Source of the DNA: Bacteroidales bacterium
GTDB taxonomy: Bacteria; Bacteroidota; Bacteroidia; Bacteroidales; UBA932
Length of the DNA: 64,000 nucleotides
NCBI GenBank assembly: GCA_017428725.1
Contig: JAFRQH010000037.1
Location: 25,713 to 89,712 of the forward strand
Direction: 5' to 3'
Translations under genes and position numbers: made by a program
The notes under the pieces: model-generated
Databases searched by the model: none
Told to the model about the DNA's origin: nothing
What the model saw: only the letters and a program-made list of their open reading frames with translations
Shown here: positions 7,801-17,854 of the stretch, piece by piece
Numbering within the stretch: position 1 is the first letter of the stretch
How the letters are laid out: every line of letters begins with the position of its first letter

Positions 7801-10800
7801 ATGAAAAAAATCATCACCCTGATCCTCTCGTTAGGATTGAGCCTGGTCGCCCTGGCCCAGAACGTCTCCGTGACCGGAGTCGTCGTGGACTCGGACGGTC
7901 AGCCGATTGTCGGCGCTTTCGTGGTTGAGCGCGGGACGACCAACGGCACCATGACCGACGCGCAAGGAGCTTTCACGCTCCGCGCTGCGGAAGGGGCCGC
8001 CCTCGAAGTCTCCTGCATCGGCTACGCCAGCCAGAACGTGACCGCCACCGCGGCGCGCGCACTCCGCATCGTACTCGCAGACGATATGGAGATGCTCGAA
8101 GAGACCGTGGTCGTGGGTTACGGCGTCCAGAAGAAGAGCGTCGTGACGGCCTCCATCTCCAAGGTGGACGGCGACGACCTCAACGTGGTGCGCGCCTCCA
8201 CGGTCAACGATGCCCTCAAGGGCAAGGTCTCCGGTGTCCAGATCACCCAGGCCTCCGGCCAGCCGGGCTCCGGCTCCCAGATCAAGATCCGCGGCATCGG
8301 CACCGTCAACAATTCCAACCCTTTGTATATCGTGGACGGAATGCCCGTTGACGGCGGCATCGACTACCTCAACCCGACCGACATCGCATCCGTCGAGATC
8401 CTCAAGGATGCCGCTTCCGCGGCCATCTACGGTGCCCGCGCCGCCAACGGCGTGGTCCTCGTGACCACGCGCACCGGCAAGAAGGGCCAGGCCACCATCA
8501 CCTACAACGGCAGCTACGGCTGGCAGAACCCCTGGCGCAAGAAGGAAGTCCTCAACGCGCAGGAGTATATGGTGATCATGAACGAGGCCCGCGTCAACGA
8601 CGGCAGCCTCCCGATGTACTCCGCCGCCGACATCGCTTCCGCCGGCAAGGGTACGGACTGGCAGGAGCACACCTTCAACTACAACGCGCCCGTGATGCAG
8701 CACCAGCTGTCCGTCAGCGGCGGCACCGACAAGGCCACGTATTTCGTGTCCGTGGGTTACTTCAAGCAGGACGGTATCATCGGCGGCAACTACGACAAGT
8801 CCAACTATGAGCGCCTCTCCGTCCGCTCCAACAACACCTACGTGCCCTTCGAGACCGACGAGCGCAACTTCCTGAACAAGGTGACGGTCACGGCCAACGT
8901 GGCTTATTCCCGCATCATCTCCAAGGGGATCGAGACCAACTCCGAGTACGGCTCCGTGCTGGGTTCGGCCATCGGCTTCAACCCCACGATCCCCGTCTAC
9001 GCTTCCGAGGCCGAGGCGGCCCAGATCCTGGCTGCCCACCCGACGGCTGTCGTGGACAAGGACGGCCGCGTGTTCTCGATGCCGCCGTCCGGCTTCCAGG
9101 AGCTGACCAACCCGGTGGCCCAGCTGGCTACCAACTCCAACAGCATCGGCAACTCCGACAAGATCGTCGGCAACTTCGGCGCCGAGCTGGACATCCTCCC
9201 GGGCCTCAAGTTCAAGAGCAACTTCGGCACCGACCTGAGCTTCTGGGGCAGCGACTGGTACGGCTTCCCTTACTACAGGGGTACGATGAGCATCCTCGAG
9301 CAGAGCTACGTCGGCAGCTCGCTGAACCGTGGCCTGCGCTGGCAGACGGAGAACTACTTCTCCTACAACCAGCAGGTGGGCCGGCACTTCTTCAGCGCCG
9401 TGCTCGGCCAGTCCGCGATGAGCTACTCCTACCGCTACGTGTCCGGCAGCGACAACGAGCTGCTCGAGACCGATCCCTCGAAGGCGAACATCGACTCCGC
9501 CATCGGCCCACGCACCAACGAGCGCGTGAGCGGCGGCACCGGCGGTTATGACGTCCAGCGCCTGGCCTCCTACTTCTTCCGCTTCGACTACAACTTCGAC
9601 GAGCGCTATATGCTCGAGTTCACGATCCGCCGCGACGGTTCTTCCCGCTTCGGTCCCGGCCACAAGTGGGCCACGTTCCCGGCCGCTTCCCTGGGTTGGA
9701 ACATCTCCAACGAGCCGTGGTTCAAGTCCGGCCGCCCGGACTGGGTCGACCAGATCAAGCTCCGCGCGAGCTGGGGCCGCAACGGTAACGAGAACATCGG
9801 CAACTTCCGCTACACGTCCCTGATGGACGGTGGCCAGAACTACTACTATGGCCCCAACGGCAAGGCTTCGATGCAGTACGGACAGTCCCCGGGCGCCCTG
9901 GCCAACTCGACCATCCGCTGGGAGGAGTCCGAGCAGACCGACCTGGGTCTGGACCTGCGCCTGTTCGACAGCCGCCTCTCCTTCGGCGTGGACTACTACA
10001 ACAAGGACACCAAGGGCATGCTGATGAACCAGCCCATCCCGTCCTACGTGGGCCAGAGCGCCCCGATGTCCAACCTGGGCAAGATGAAGAACTGGGGTGT
10101 GGAGTTCGAGATCGGCTGGCAGCAGCAGGTCGGTGACTTCCACTATTCCATCAACGCCAACGCTTCCCTGCTCCGCAACCGTCTGATCGACCTGGGCAAC
10201 GCCTCCGGCGAGACGATCTACGAGAACGCCGGCGCCTCCGGCCTCGGCGCGTTCGTCAAGGGACAGAACGGTGAGGTCTGGCCGTACTTCTACGGTATGA
10301 AGACCAATGGCATCTTCCAGAACTGGGAGGAGGTCAACAGCTACAAGAACGCCCAGGGTGCCCTCCTGCAGCCGGCCGCCCAGCCGGGCGACGTCCGCTT
10401 CGTGGACACCAACAACGACGGCATCGTCAACGACGACGACCGCACCAAGATCGGCAAGGGTATGCCGGACTGGACCTATGGTATCACCCTCGCGGCTGAC
10501 TGGAAGGGCTTCGACGCCAACCTGTTCTTCCAGGGCGCCCTTGGCAACAACGTCTACGACTTCGCGATGCGCGGCGACATCCCCGCGATGAACCGTCCGG
10601 CCTGGATCCTCGACCGCTGGGTCGGCGAGGGCTCGTCCAACCGCATCCCGCGCATGACCAACGCCAACCCCAACCAGAACTGGCGTTCCTCCGACCTGTA
10701 TGTCAAGGATGGTTCCTTCCTCCGCCTCAAGACCGCCCAGATCGGTTATACCATCCCGGCGAACCTGCTGCGTGTGGTGCTCATCAAGAACATCCGCGTC

Positions 10801-10950
10801 TACGTGGCCGGCGAGAACCTCCTCACCTTCACCAAGTATGACGGCTTCGACCCGGAAATGGTCTCCGGCGGCTACACCACGATCGGTATCGACCGCGGCA
10901 TCTATCCGCAGGCCCGCACCATCACCGTGGGTGCTTCCATTACCTTCTAA
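7801..10950 (+). CDS. SusC/RagA-family TonB-dependent outer-membrane transporter
   Basis: The protein has 1049 residues from the ATG at 7801, chosen because it starts directly with a signal peptide ending A-L-A-Q. Residues 20-105 form a carboxypeptidase-regulatory-like domain (V-T-G-V-V-V-D-S-D-G-Q-P), followed by the TonB-box-like E-T-V-V-V-G-Y-G. The plug has the SusC signatures I-R-G-I-G-T, Y-I-V-D-G and E-I-L-K-D-A-A-S-A-A-I-Y-G. The rest is a 22-strand barrel ending G-A-S-I-T-F. It imports oligosaccharides across the outer membrane together with the SusD encoded 21 bases downstream. The specificity, beta-glucan, is inferred from the downstream enzymes. Confidence 0.95.
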   Translation: MKKIITLILSLGLSLVALAQNVSVTGVVVDSDGQPIVGAFVVERGTTNGTMTDAQGAFTLRAAEGAALEVSCIGYASQNVTATAARALRIVLADDMEMLEETVVVGYGVQKKSVVTASISKVDGDDLNVVRASTVNDALKGKVSGVQITQASGQPGSGSQIKIRGIGTVNNSNPLYIVDGMPVDGGIDYLNPTDIASVEILKDAASAAIYGARAANGVVLVTTRTGKKGQATITYNGSYGWQNPWRKKEVLNAQEYMVIMNEARVNDGSLPMYSAADIASAGKGTDWQEHTFNYNAPVMQHQLSVSGGTDKATYFVSVGYFKQDGIIGGNYDKSNYERLSVRSNNTYVPFETDERNFLNKVTVTANVAYSRIISKGIETNSEYGSVLGSAIGFNPTIPVYASEAEAAQILAAHPTAVVDKDGRVFSMPPSGFQELTNPVAQLATNSNSIGNSDKIVGNFGAELDILPGLKFKSNFGTDLSFWGSDWYGFPYYRGTMSILEQSYVGSSLNRGLRWQTENYFSYNQQVGRHFFSAVLGQSAMSYSYRYVSGSDNELLETDPSKANIDSAIGPRTNERVSGGTGGYDVQRLASYFFRFDYNFDERYMLEFTIRRDGSSRFGPGHKWATFPAASLGWNISNEPWFKSGRPDWVDQIKLRASWGRNGNENIGNFRYTSLMDGGQNYYYGPNGKASMQYGQSPGALANSTIRWEESEQTDLGLDLRLFDSRLSFGVDYYNKDTKGMLMNQPIPSYVGQSAPMSNLGKMKNWGVEFEIGWQQQVGDFHYSINANASLLRNRLIDLGNASGETIYENAGASGLGAFVKGQNGEVWPYFYGMKTNGIFQNWEEVNSYKNAQGALLQPAAQPGDVRFVDTNNDGIVNDDDRTKIGKGMPDWTYGITLAADWKGFDANLFFQGALGNNVYDFAMRGDIPAMNRPAWILDRWVGEGSSNRIPRMTNANPNQNWRSSDLYVKDGSFLRLKTAQIGYTIPANLLRVVLIKNIRVYVAGENLLTFTKYDGFDPEMVSGGYTTIGIDRGIYPQARTITVGASITF

Positions 10951-10971
10951 TCCTTCAAAGCTAATAAAGAT

Positions 10972-12516
10972 ATGAAAATCAGCAATATACTGGCAGCCAT
11001 TGCCATCGCGACCGTCCTGACCGGCTGTGGGGACAAGTTCCTGACGGCCCACTCCACGGGACAGGCTGAAGCCGGCGGAGAGGCCACGGAAGGTGCCATC
11101 GTCTCCTATCTGGCGTCCGCCTACCAGATCCTGCTCTTCGACAGCTACGCGAACCAGAACTACAACGCGGTCTTCCTGCTGTCCGACCTCCGCTCCGACG
11201 ACATCTACAAGGGTGGCGGCGACGCCTCCGACCAGGCCTTCATGGGCCAGATGGCGACCTTCACCATCTCTGCGAACACCAGCCCCACCGGTCTGTGGAG
11301 CATCTACTTCACCGGCATCCAGCGCTGCAACAACACCATCATCGCCTGCCAGAACGCCGTGGGTATGGAGGCCGCTCCCGAGCGCCTCGCCCGCTACAAT
11401 GCCGAGGCGCACTTCCTGCGCGCCTACTACACGCACCTGCTGTGGAAGTACTACGGCAACATCCCGTACTTCGAGGAGCCGCTCTCCGTCGACCCGTATA
11501 TGACCCGTCAGATGACGGCGGACGAGGTGTATGGCGAGATCCTCGAGGACCTGGAAGTCGCCGCCAAGGAGGGTGCCCTCCAGATGACTTCCGCCGAGGT
11601 GGGCCGCGTCAACCGAGCAGCAGCCCTGATGCTGCGTGCCCGCGTCATCATGTACCAGAAGGACCAGGCCCGCTACGCGCAGGCGGCCTCCGACATGGCG
11701 GCCATCATCAGCAGCGGGGCCTATCAGCTCTTCCCGGATTTCGACGCTATGTGGCTGGAAGAGAATGAGTTCTGCTCCGAGTCCATCTTCGAGACCAACC
11801 AGCTGGACGCCCCGACCGGCGGCGACCAGAAGGACTGGGGCAGCGGCTGGCACGGCTACGGCACCAACCTCCCCGCCTTCATCTCCCCGAACGGCCTGGA
11901 GGATCCGAGCGGTGTGTTCAAGGGCGGCTGGGGCTTCGGCCCGGTCCGCGCCGAGTGCTGGGACATGTTCGAGGCGGGCGACGTGCGTCGCGACGCTTCG
12001 ATCCTCGACTGGCGGGGTGTCAAGTACAACCCGCGCTACCAGGACACCGGTTTCTTCCAGAAGAAGTATGCGGCCCGCGAGGGGTATAACCCGCCGCCGG
12101 GAGACCAGGACCTCAACTACGACAACAACCTCCGTCTGTTCCGCTATGCCGAGACGCTGCTCAACTATGCCGAGCTCGTGGGCGTGCTGGGCGCCAGCCC
12201 GGTCTCCGGGATCAGCGCGCAGGAATGCATGGATGCCGTCCGCAACCGTGCTGGCCTGGGTTCCGTTCCGGTGTCGGCCGAGAGCATCAAGGCCGAGCGC
12301 CGCTACGAGTTCTTCGGCGAAGGGATGCGCTTCTGGGACCTCATCCGCTGGGGTGACGCCGAGAGGGTGCTGACCGAGACGGTCAACGGCAACGGCTGGT
12401 CCTACACCCGCAAGTTCGACCCTGCGAAGGACAAGTACCTCCCCATCCCGCAGCACGAGATGGACAACACGAAGGGATTCGGCGAGTTCGAACTCAAGCA
12501 GAACAATGGCTATTAA
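10972..12516 (+). CDS. SusD/RagB-family nutrient-binding outer-membrane lipoprotein
   Basis: The protein has 514 residues. The signal peptide ends with lipobox L-T-G-C, giving a surface lipoprotein. The N-terminal F-L-T-A-H-S-T, the helix Y-N-A-E-A-H-F-L-R-A-Y-Y-T-H-L-L-W-K-Y-Y-G-N-I-P-Y and the C-terminal E-R-R-Y-E-F-F-G-E-G-M-R-F-W-D-L-I-R-W-G are SusD hallmarks. It forms the lid of the SusC channel and captures glycan. It sits 21 bases after susC in the same operon. Confidence 0.95.
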   Translation: MKISNILAAIAIATVLTGCGDKFLTAHSTGQAEAGGEATEGAIVSYLASAYQILLFDSYANQNYNAVFLLSDLRSDDIYKGGGDASDQAFMGQMATFTISANTSPTGLWSIYFTGIQRCNNTIIACQNAVGMEAAPERLARYNAEAHFLRAYYTHLLWKYYGNIPYFEEPLSVDPYMTRQMTADEVYGEILEDLEVAAKEGALQMTSAEVGRVNRAAALMLRARVIMYQKDQARYAQAASDMAAIISSGAYQLFPDFDAMWLEENEFCSESIFETNQLDAPTGGDQKDWGSGWHGYGTNLPAFISPNGLEDPSGVFKGGWGFGPVRAECWDMFEAGDVRRDASILDWRGVKYNPRYQDTGFFQKKYAAREGYNPPPGDQDLNYDNNLRLFRYAETLLNYAELVGVLGASPVSGISAQECMDAVRNRAGLGSVPVSAESIKAERRYEFFGEGMRFWDLIRWGDAERVLTETVNGNGWSYTRKFDPAKDKYLPIPQHEMDNTKGFGEFELKQNNGY

Positions 12517-12544
12517 TGGATTACACCGGTAAATGCAACTGATT

Positions 12545-14440
12545 ATGAAGAAGATATTCAATGCTGTCCTCCTTGTCGGCACCGCAGCGGCCCTGCTGCT
12601 GGGCTGCCGGCCGATGGACCTGGACCTGCACAAGCTCGGCGCCCCCGTGACGGAGGACCAGCTCTCCTTCTCCACCACCCCGTCCGCCTCGACGCCCAAC
12701 ATCATCGAGCTCACGAACACCTCGTCCGTGAACGGCGTCGCCCTGTGGGACCTCGGCAACGGCTCGATCGTCAAGGGAGACAAGGTCTCCGCTTCCTACC
12801 CCTTCAAGGGGGACTACACCATCACGATGTCGCTCTACACGACCGGCGGCTCCGCCACGGTCTCCAAGGTGGTGTCGATCGCGGACAATGACTTCGGCCT
12901 GCTGGACACGCCGGGCTTCAACGCCCTGACCGGCGGCGCCAACGCCACCGAGGGCAAGACCTGGGTCTTCGCCCGCTACACCTACGGCCACTTCGGCGTG
13001 GGCGACGTCAACGCCGCTCCCGAGGCCGGCGGCCCGGCCTGGTGGCAGTGCGACCCCAACGGCAAGGCCGGCTGCTCGCTCTACGACAACACCTATACCT
13101 TCATCCAGAAGGGCACCAAGCTCATCTGGAAGAACAACGGCAGCATCTACACCAACGAGAACGGTATGAACCACCTCGGCAAGGGCGGCACGCCCAACGA
13201 GGCCGTCGGTGACTTCGACGTGCCCTACACCCCGGGCGACAACCTGTCCTTCGTCTTCGACGAGGCCGCCGGTAAGCTCACCCTGTCCGACGGTGCCTTC
13301 CTGGGCTTCTACACCGGCGTGAGCGAGTACAACATCATCAAGCTCGACGAGCACCAGTTGTATGTGTGGTGCCGCAGCGCGGCCGAACCCGGCAACGCCT
13401 GGTACTTCATGTTCGTCCCCGAGGACGAGCTGGTCGAACCCGAACCGGAGCCCGTGGAGCCGAAGCCGGAGTCCGAGCCGGCGTGGTTCCGTCCTACGGC
13501 TGACAGCAACTTGATGGGTATGAATATGAATTACGAGAGCTGGTTCAGCGGTGCTGACTGGGGCGGCGGCCTGGAGGCCGGCATCGCGGTCAAGAACGAC
13601 ATCGTGATCACCGTCCCCGAAGGTGTCGGCGGCGGCGAGTGGATGGGCCAGTTCAAGATCCACACGGGCATCCCGGCCGCGGCGCGCGAGCGCTTCGACT
13701 TCAGTTGCCGGATCTCCTCCACGCAGGCCGGTACGGCCACCGTCAAGATGACTTCCGAGACGGATCCGACCGACGACAGCTTCTTCTATGACGGCAACAT
13801 CGCCGTCCCCGCCGGTGGCAGCGTCACCTTCGAGGAGGCCGACCATATGATGTACGACGCCGCGGAAGGCATCCTGCTGGTCTTCGACTTCGGCCGCTTC
13901 CCGGCCGGCTCGGTGGTCACGATCTCCGACCTCTGCCTGCAGAAGCACATCCCGCTCAGCGAGAAGCCCGAGGTGGTGAACTTCTGGCCCACGGCCAACG
14001 TGACCACGACCCAGTGGTTCAGCGGTCCCGCGTGGGACGGCTTGCTGGAGGCGCAGGTCAAGATGCTGGAAGGCAACGGGTTCGAACTCACGGTCCCCGA
14101 GGGCGTGGGCGGCATCGAATGGATGGGTCAGTTCGCCCTCCACACCGACATCAAGGCCCTGAACTCCCACCGTTACGAGTTCTCCGCCAAGATCACGGCC
14201 ACGGCGGCGAGCACCATCACCGTCAAGCTCGCCAACGATCCCGAGGAGAACGACGCCCACCTGCTCAACTATGACAACGGTGTGGGTACCGTCGCGGGCA
14301 CCGTCACCTACTCGCTCAAGGACATCTATCCGAAACCGCAGGACGCGGATGCGCTGATGCTGATCTTCGACTTCGGCCGCACCCCGGCCGGTACCAAGAT
14401 CACGGTCACGGACATCGTGTTCCAGGAAAACGTCAAATAG
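12545..14440 (+). CDS. PKD-domain surface glycan-binding lipoprotein with duplicated C-terminal module
   Basis: The protein has 631 residues from the ATG at 12545. The lipobox L-L-L-G-C-R gives a lipoprotein. A PKD domain spans roughly residues 40-110 (W-D-L-G-N-G-S near its centre), then comes an approximately 180-residue domain rich in Trp and Tyr, a Pro-Glu linker near residue 300, and two homologous modules of about 155 residues. Both modules carry W-F-S-G, a V-P-E-G-V-G-G-x-E-W-M-G-Q-F stretch and a final F-D-F-G-R-x-P-A-G. It holds the position of a SusE/SusF-type surface glycan-binding protein. The modules look like CBM-type beta-sandwiches, but I cannot assign a CBM family. A hairpin with a T-run follows the gene. 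Confidence 0.8.
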   Translation: MKKIFNAVLLVGTAAALLLGCRPMDLDLHKLGAPVTEDQLSFSTTPSASTPNIIELTNTSSVNGVALWDLGNGSIVKGDKVSASYPFKGDYTITMSLYTTGGSATVSKVVSIADNDFGLLDTPGFNALTGGANATEGKTWVFARYTYGHFGVGDVNAAPEAGGPAWWQCDPNGKAGCSLYDNTYTFIQKGTKLIWKNNGSIYTNENGMNHLGKGGTPNEAVGDFDVPYTPGDNLSFVFDEAAGKLTLSDGAFLGFYTGVSEYNIIKLDEHQLYVWCRSAAEPGNAWYFMFVPEDELVEPEPEPVEPKPESEPAWFRPTADSNLMGMNMNYESWFSGADWGGGLEAGIAVKNDIVITVPEGVGGGEWMGQFKIHTGIPAAARERFDFSCRISSTQAGTATVKMTSETDPTDDSFFYDGNIAVPAGGSVTFEEADHMMYDAAEGILLVFDFGRFPAGSVVTISDLCLQKHIPLSEKPEVVNFWPTANVTTTQWFSGPAWDGLLEAQVKMLEGNGFELTVPEGVGGIEWMGQFALHTDIKALNSHRYEFSAKITATAASTITVKLANDPEENDAHLLNYDNGVGTVAGTVTYSLKDIYPKPQDADALMLIFDFGRTPAGTKITVTDIVFQENVK

Positions 14441-14457
14441 GTTAAACAAAAGTGGTC

Positions 14458-14493
14458 GGGGACCGGGCCCCGCAGATAGCCCGGTCCCCTTTT
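14458..14493 (+). terminator. Intrinsic-terminator-like hairpin between binding-protein and enzyme genes
   Basis: Perfect 10-bp stem GGGGACCGGG / CCCGGTCCCC followed directly by TTTT. It lies between the glycan-binding protein and GH16 genes, so it would make expression of the enzymes lower than that of susC/susD if read-through is partial. Confidence 0.7.
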
Positions 14494-14504
14494 AACGAAA
14501 AAGT

Positions 14505-15584
14505 ATGACAAAGATGCTGTCTTCCCTGATTGCCTGCGCCCTGGCGTTGACCGCCTGCGGCGGGAAGATGCCGGCTCCCGATCCCGCACCGGCCGCTCCC
14601 ACGCTCACCTTCTCGGTGTCCGAACTGGTCCTGAACCCCCGCGGCGGAGAGTCCTCCGTACGCCTGGAGACGTCGGCGGCCTGGTCCGTGGAGACGGACG
14701 GACAGGACTGGTACGTGCTGACCACCCCGGCCCAGGTCTACAAGGGCGAGAGCATCCTCAAAGTGAATGCGTCGCCCAATATGAGCGGCGCCGCCCGCCG
14801 CGCCTCGCTCCGTTTCCGGAGCGGGGAGGCGACGGTGGAGCTGGCCCTCACCCAGGACCAGGCCTCCTTCGTGCCGGAGGGCTACAAGCTGGTCTGGCAG
14901 GACGAGTTTACCGGAACCTCGGAGGGCCTGAAGGACAAGTGGCGCTTCGAGAACTGGGCGCCCGGCTACGTCAACCACGAGCTGCAGCGCTATGTGCCGG
15001 ATGACCGACGGACCTCCTACATCGAGAATGGTGCGCTGCATATCGTGGCGCGCCAGGACGGCGGCCAGGTGATCTCCGCTCGGATGAATTCCCGCGGATC
15101 CTGGCTCTACGGCTATATGGAGGCGGCCATCCGCCTGCCCAAGGGCAAGGGCACCTGGCCCGCCTTCTGGATGATGCCGGACGACTTCTCCAAAGGCTGG
15201 CCCGCCTGCGGCGAGATCGACATCATGGAAGAGGTGGGCGTCAATCCCAACTACACTTCCTCCTCCATCCACTGCGAGGCCTACAACCACGTCAAGAAGA
15301 CCCAGAAGACGGCCGAACGGCTGACGCAGGGCGCCGAGAGCGAGTATCACATCTACGCGCTCGAGTGGACCGCGGACGCCATCCGGACCTACGTGGACGG
15401 GGTCAAGCTGCTCGAGTTCCGCAACGACGGAGCCGGCAACGACAATACGTGGCCCTTCAACAAGAAATTCTACATCATCCTCAACCTGGCCTGGGGCGGC
15501 GATTGGGGCGGCTGGAACGGCGTGGATGCGAACGCCCTGCCCTGCACGATGCAGGTGGATTATGTACGCGTGTACCAAAAATGA
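14505..15584 (+). CDS. GH16 endo-beta-1,3-glucanase (laminarinase-type) with BACON domain
   Basis: The protein has 359 residues. The lipobox A-L-T-A-C-G gives a lipoprotein. Residues 33-115 form a BACON domain, with a W-S-V-E-T-D core, and the GH16 catalytic domain follows from about residue 125 (Y-K-L-V-W-Q-D-E-F). The active-site motif G-E-I-D-I-M-E-E places the nucleophile at Glu237 and the acid/base at Glu242. The extra Met between D-I and E is the beta-bulge form typical of laminarinases and other GH16_3 members. Predicted to cut beta-1,3 (or mixed-linkage) glucan at the cell surface. Its TGA overlaps an in-frame ATG of the next gene. Confidence 0.92.
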   Translation: MTKMLSSLIACALALTACGGKMPAPDPAPAAPTLTFSVSELVLNPRGGESSVRLETSAAWSVETDGQDWYVLTTPAQVYKGESILKVNASPNMSGAARRASLRFRSGEATVELALTQDQASFVPEGYKLVWQDEFTGTSEGLKDKWRFENWAPGYVNHELQRYVPDDRRTSYIENGALHIVARQDGGQVISARMNSRGSWLYGYMEAAIRLPKGKGTWPAFWMMPDDFSKGWPACGEIDIMEEVGVNPNYTSSSIHCEAYNHVKKTQKTAERLTQGAESEYHIYALEWTADAIRTYVDGVKLLEFRNDGAGNDNTWPFNKKFYIILNLAWGGDWGGWNGVDANALPCTMQVDYVRVYQK

Positions 15585-15598
15585 CAGACAACGACAGA

Positions 15599-17851
15599 AT
15601 GATGAACAAGACTATACGGACCCTGGCCCTGCTGGCCGGCGCGGCGCTCTGCGCCGCCTGCGCCCAGCACCGCCCCTCGACGGTGGGCACGACCCCCGAG
15701 GTGGAGCAGCGCGTGGAGCGCATCCTCGCGCAGATGACCCTGGCCGAGAAGGTCGGACAGATGAACCAGGTCTCCGCCGGCGGTGACCCTTCGCAGTATG
15801 CGGAGGCCCTGCGTGCCGGCCAGATCGGCTCCATCCTCAACGAGGTGGATCCGGTCCGGATCAACGAATTCCAGCGGATCGCGGTCGAGGAATCCCGCCT
15901 GGGCATCCCCCTGCTGGTGGGCCGCGACGTCATCCACGGTTTCCACACCGTCTTCCCGATCCCGCTCGGCCTCGCCGCGACCTTCGATCCGGCGCTGGTG
16001 GAAGAGGGCGCCCGCGTGGCCGCCCTCGAGGCCACGGCCCAGGGCGTGCGCTGGACTTTCTCGCCGATGCTCGACATCGCCCGCGACCCCCGCTGGGGGC
16101 GCATCGCGGAGGGCAGCGGCGAGGACACCTGGCTGGACGCCCGGATGGGCGAGGCGATGGTGCGCGGCTACCAGGGCACGCAGTGGGACGCCACCTCGAT
16201 GGCGGCCTGCATCAAGCACTTCGTGGGCTACGGCGCCGCGGAGGGCGGCCGCGACTACAACAGCACCTTCCTGACCGAGCGCGAGCTGCGCAACGTCTAC
16301 CTGCCGCCCTTCGAAGCGGCCGTCCGCGCCGGCGCGATGACGCTGATGACCTCGTTCAACGACAACGACGGCATCCCCTCCACGGCCAACACCTTCACCC
16401 TCAAGCAGGTACTGCGTGACGAGTGGGGCTTTGACGGCCTGGTGGTGACCGACTGGAACTCGATGGGCGAGATGATCAGCCACGGCTACGGCGCCGACCG
16501 CAAGGAGGTGGCCCGCCAGGCCATCGGAGCCGGCGTGGACATGGACATGATGACCTTCGGCTTCCTGTCGCACCTGGAAGAGCTGGTGCAGTCGGGCGCC
16601 GTCAAGGAGTCCGCCATCGATGCGGCCGTGCGCAACATCCTGCGGGTCAAGGTCCTGCTGGGGCTGTTCGAGCATCCTTACGTGGACGCCGCGGCGGCGC
16701 AGGCGGTGCAGTATGCACCGGAGCACCTCGCGGCTGCGCAGCGCACCGCCGAGGAGTCCGTCGTGCTGCTCAGGAACGAGGGGGACCTGCTCCCGCTCGA
16801 CCCCGCCCGCGTGCGGACGATCCTCGTGACCGGCCCGATGGCCGACGCCCCGCACGACCAGCTCGGGACCTGGGCCTTCGACGGCCAGAAGCAGCACACG
16901 GTCACGCCGCTGGCTGCGCTCCGTGAGCGCTTCCCCGGCCGGGTGGTCTACGTGCCCGGCCTGGGCCACAGCCGCGAGCACCGCGCGCGCTTCGACGACG
17001 TGGTGGCGGCGGCCCGCCGTGCGGACGTCGTGCTGGCCTTCCTCGGCGAGGAGGCGATCCTCTCGGGCGAGGCCCACTCGCTGGCCGACCTCAACCTCCA
17101 GGGCTCCCAGAGCGAGCTGCTCGCCGCGCTGAAGGCCGCGGGCAAGCCCGTCGTGGCCACGGTGATGGCCGGCCGCCCGCTCACCATCGAGCGCGACCTG
17201 CCCAACTGCGGCGCCCTGCTCTATGCCTTCCATCCCGGCACGATGGGCGGCCCGGCGCTGACGAACCTCATCTTCGGCGACGCCGTCCCGTCCGGCAAGA
17301 CCCCCGTCACCTTCCTGCGCACGGTGGGCCAGGTGCCGATGTACTACAACCACCATATGACCGGCCGTCCGTACAACGGCGAGCTCCTGCTCGGAGACAT
17401 CGCGCCGGAGGCCGGCCAGACCTCCCTGGGCAACACCTCCTATTACCTCGACTACGGCGCCTATCCGCTGTTCCCGTTCGGCTACGGCCTGAGCTACACG
17501 CGCTTCGCCTACTCCGACGTGGCGCTGGACAAGGCGGTCTATGCCACCGACGGCACGCTCCGCGTGTCCTTCACGCTCGCCAACACCGGCAGCCGCGACG
17601 CCACCGAGGTGGCGCAGGTCTACGTCCGCGACCTGGTGGGCTCGCTCACGCGCCCCGTCAAGGAGCTCAAGCACTTCGAGCGCGTGGCCCTGAAGGCCGG
17701 CGAGAGCCGCCGCGTGGAGGTGGAGATCCCCGTCAGCGAACTCGCTTTCTTCGGTGCCGACGGCACCCGGAAGGTGGAGCCGGGCGACTTCCAGCTCTGG
17801 GTCGCCGGCGACAGCGCCTCGGGCGAACCGGTCTCATTCCAGGTCCAGTAA
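15599..17851 (+). CDS. GH3 family beta-glucosidase (BglX-like)
   Basis: The protein has 750 residues from the ATG at 15599; an in-frame ATG at 15581 would overlap the GH16 stop, but the signal peptide fits 15599 or 15602 better. The (beta/alpha)8 domain carries K-H-F-V-G-Y-G and the nucleophile motif V-V-T-D-W-N (Asp285). The alpha/beta sandwich domain supplies the probable acid/base Glu in the F-L-G-E-E-A-I-L-S-G-E region, and a fibronectin-III-like domain closes the protein. Expected to release glucose from oligosaccharides made by the GH16 enzyme, in the periplasm or membrane-bound. Operon member; the next gene starts 3 bases after the stop. Confidence 0.92.
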   Translation: MMNKTIRTLALLAGAALCAACAQHRPSTVGTTPEVEQRVERILAQMTLAEKVGQMNQVSAGGDPSQYAEALRAGQIGSILNEVDPVRINEFQRIAVEESRLGIPLLVGRDVIHGFHTVFPIPLGLAATFDPALVEEGARVAALEATAQGVRWTFSPMLDIARDPRWGRIAEGSGEDTWLDARMGEAMVRGYQGTQWDATSMAACIKHFVGYGAAEGGRDYNSTFLTERELRNVYLPPFEAAVRAGAMTLMTSFNDNDGIPSTANTFTLKQVLRDEWGFDGLVVTDWNSMGEMISHGYGADRKEVARQAIGAGVDMDMMTFGFLSHLEELVQSGAVKESAIDAAVRNILRVKVLLGLFEHPYVDAAAAQAVQYAPEHLAAAQRTAEESVVLLRNEGDLLPLDPARVRTILVTGPMADAPHDQLGTWAFDGQKQHTVTPLAALRERFPGRVVYVPGLGHSREHRARFDDVVAAARRADVVLAFLGEEAILSGEAHSLADLNLQGSQSELLAALKAAGKPVVATVMAGRPLTIERDLPNCGALLYAFHPGTMGGPALTNLIFGDAVPSGKTPVTFLRTVGQVPMYYNHHMTGRPYNGELLLGDIAPEAGQTSLGNTSYYLDYGAYPLFPFGYGLSYTRFAYSDVALDKAVYATDGTLRVSFTLANTGSRDATEVAQVYVRDLVGSLTRPVKELKHFERVALKAGESRRVEVEIPVSELAFFGADGTRKVEPGDFQLWVAGDSASGEPVSFQVQ

Positions 17852-17854
17852 GAG

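Noticed and set aside
7831..12783. 1650-residue minus-strand ORF across susC and susD
   Set aside because: Antisense shadow of two unmistakable genes; no domain, no promoter.
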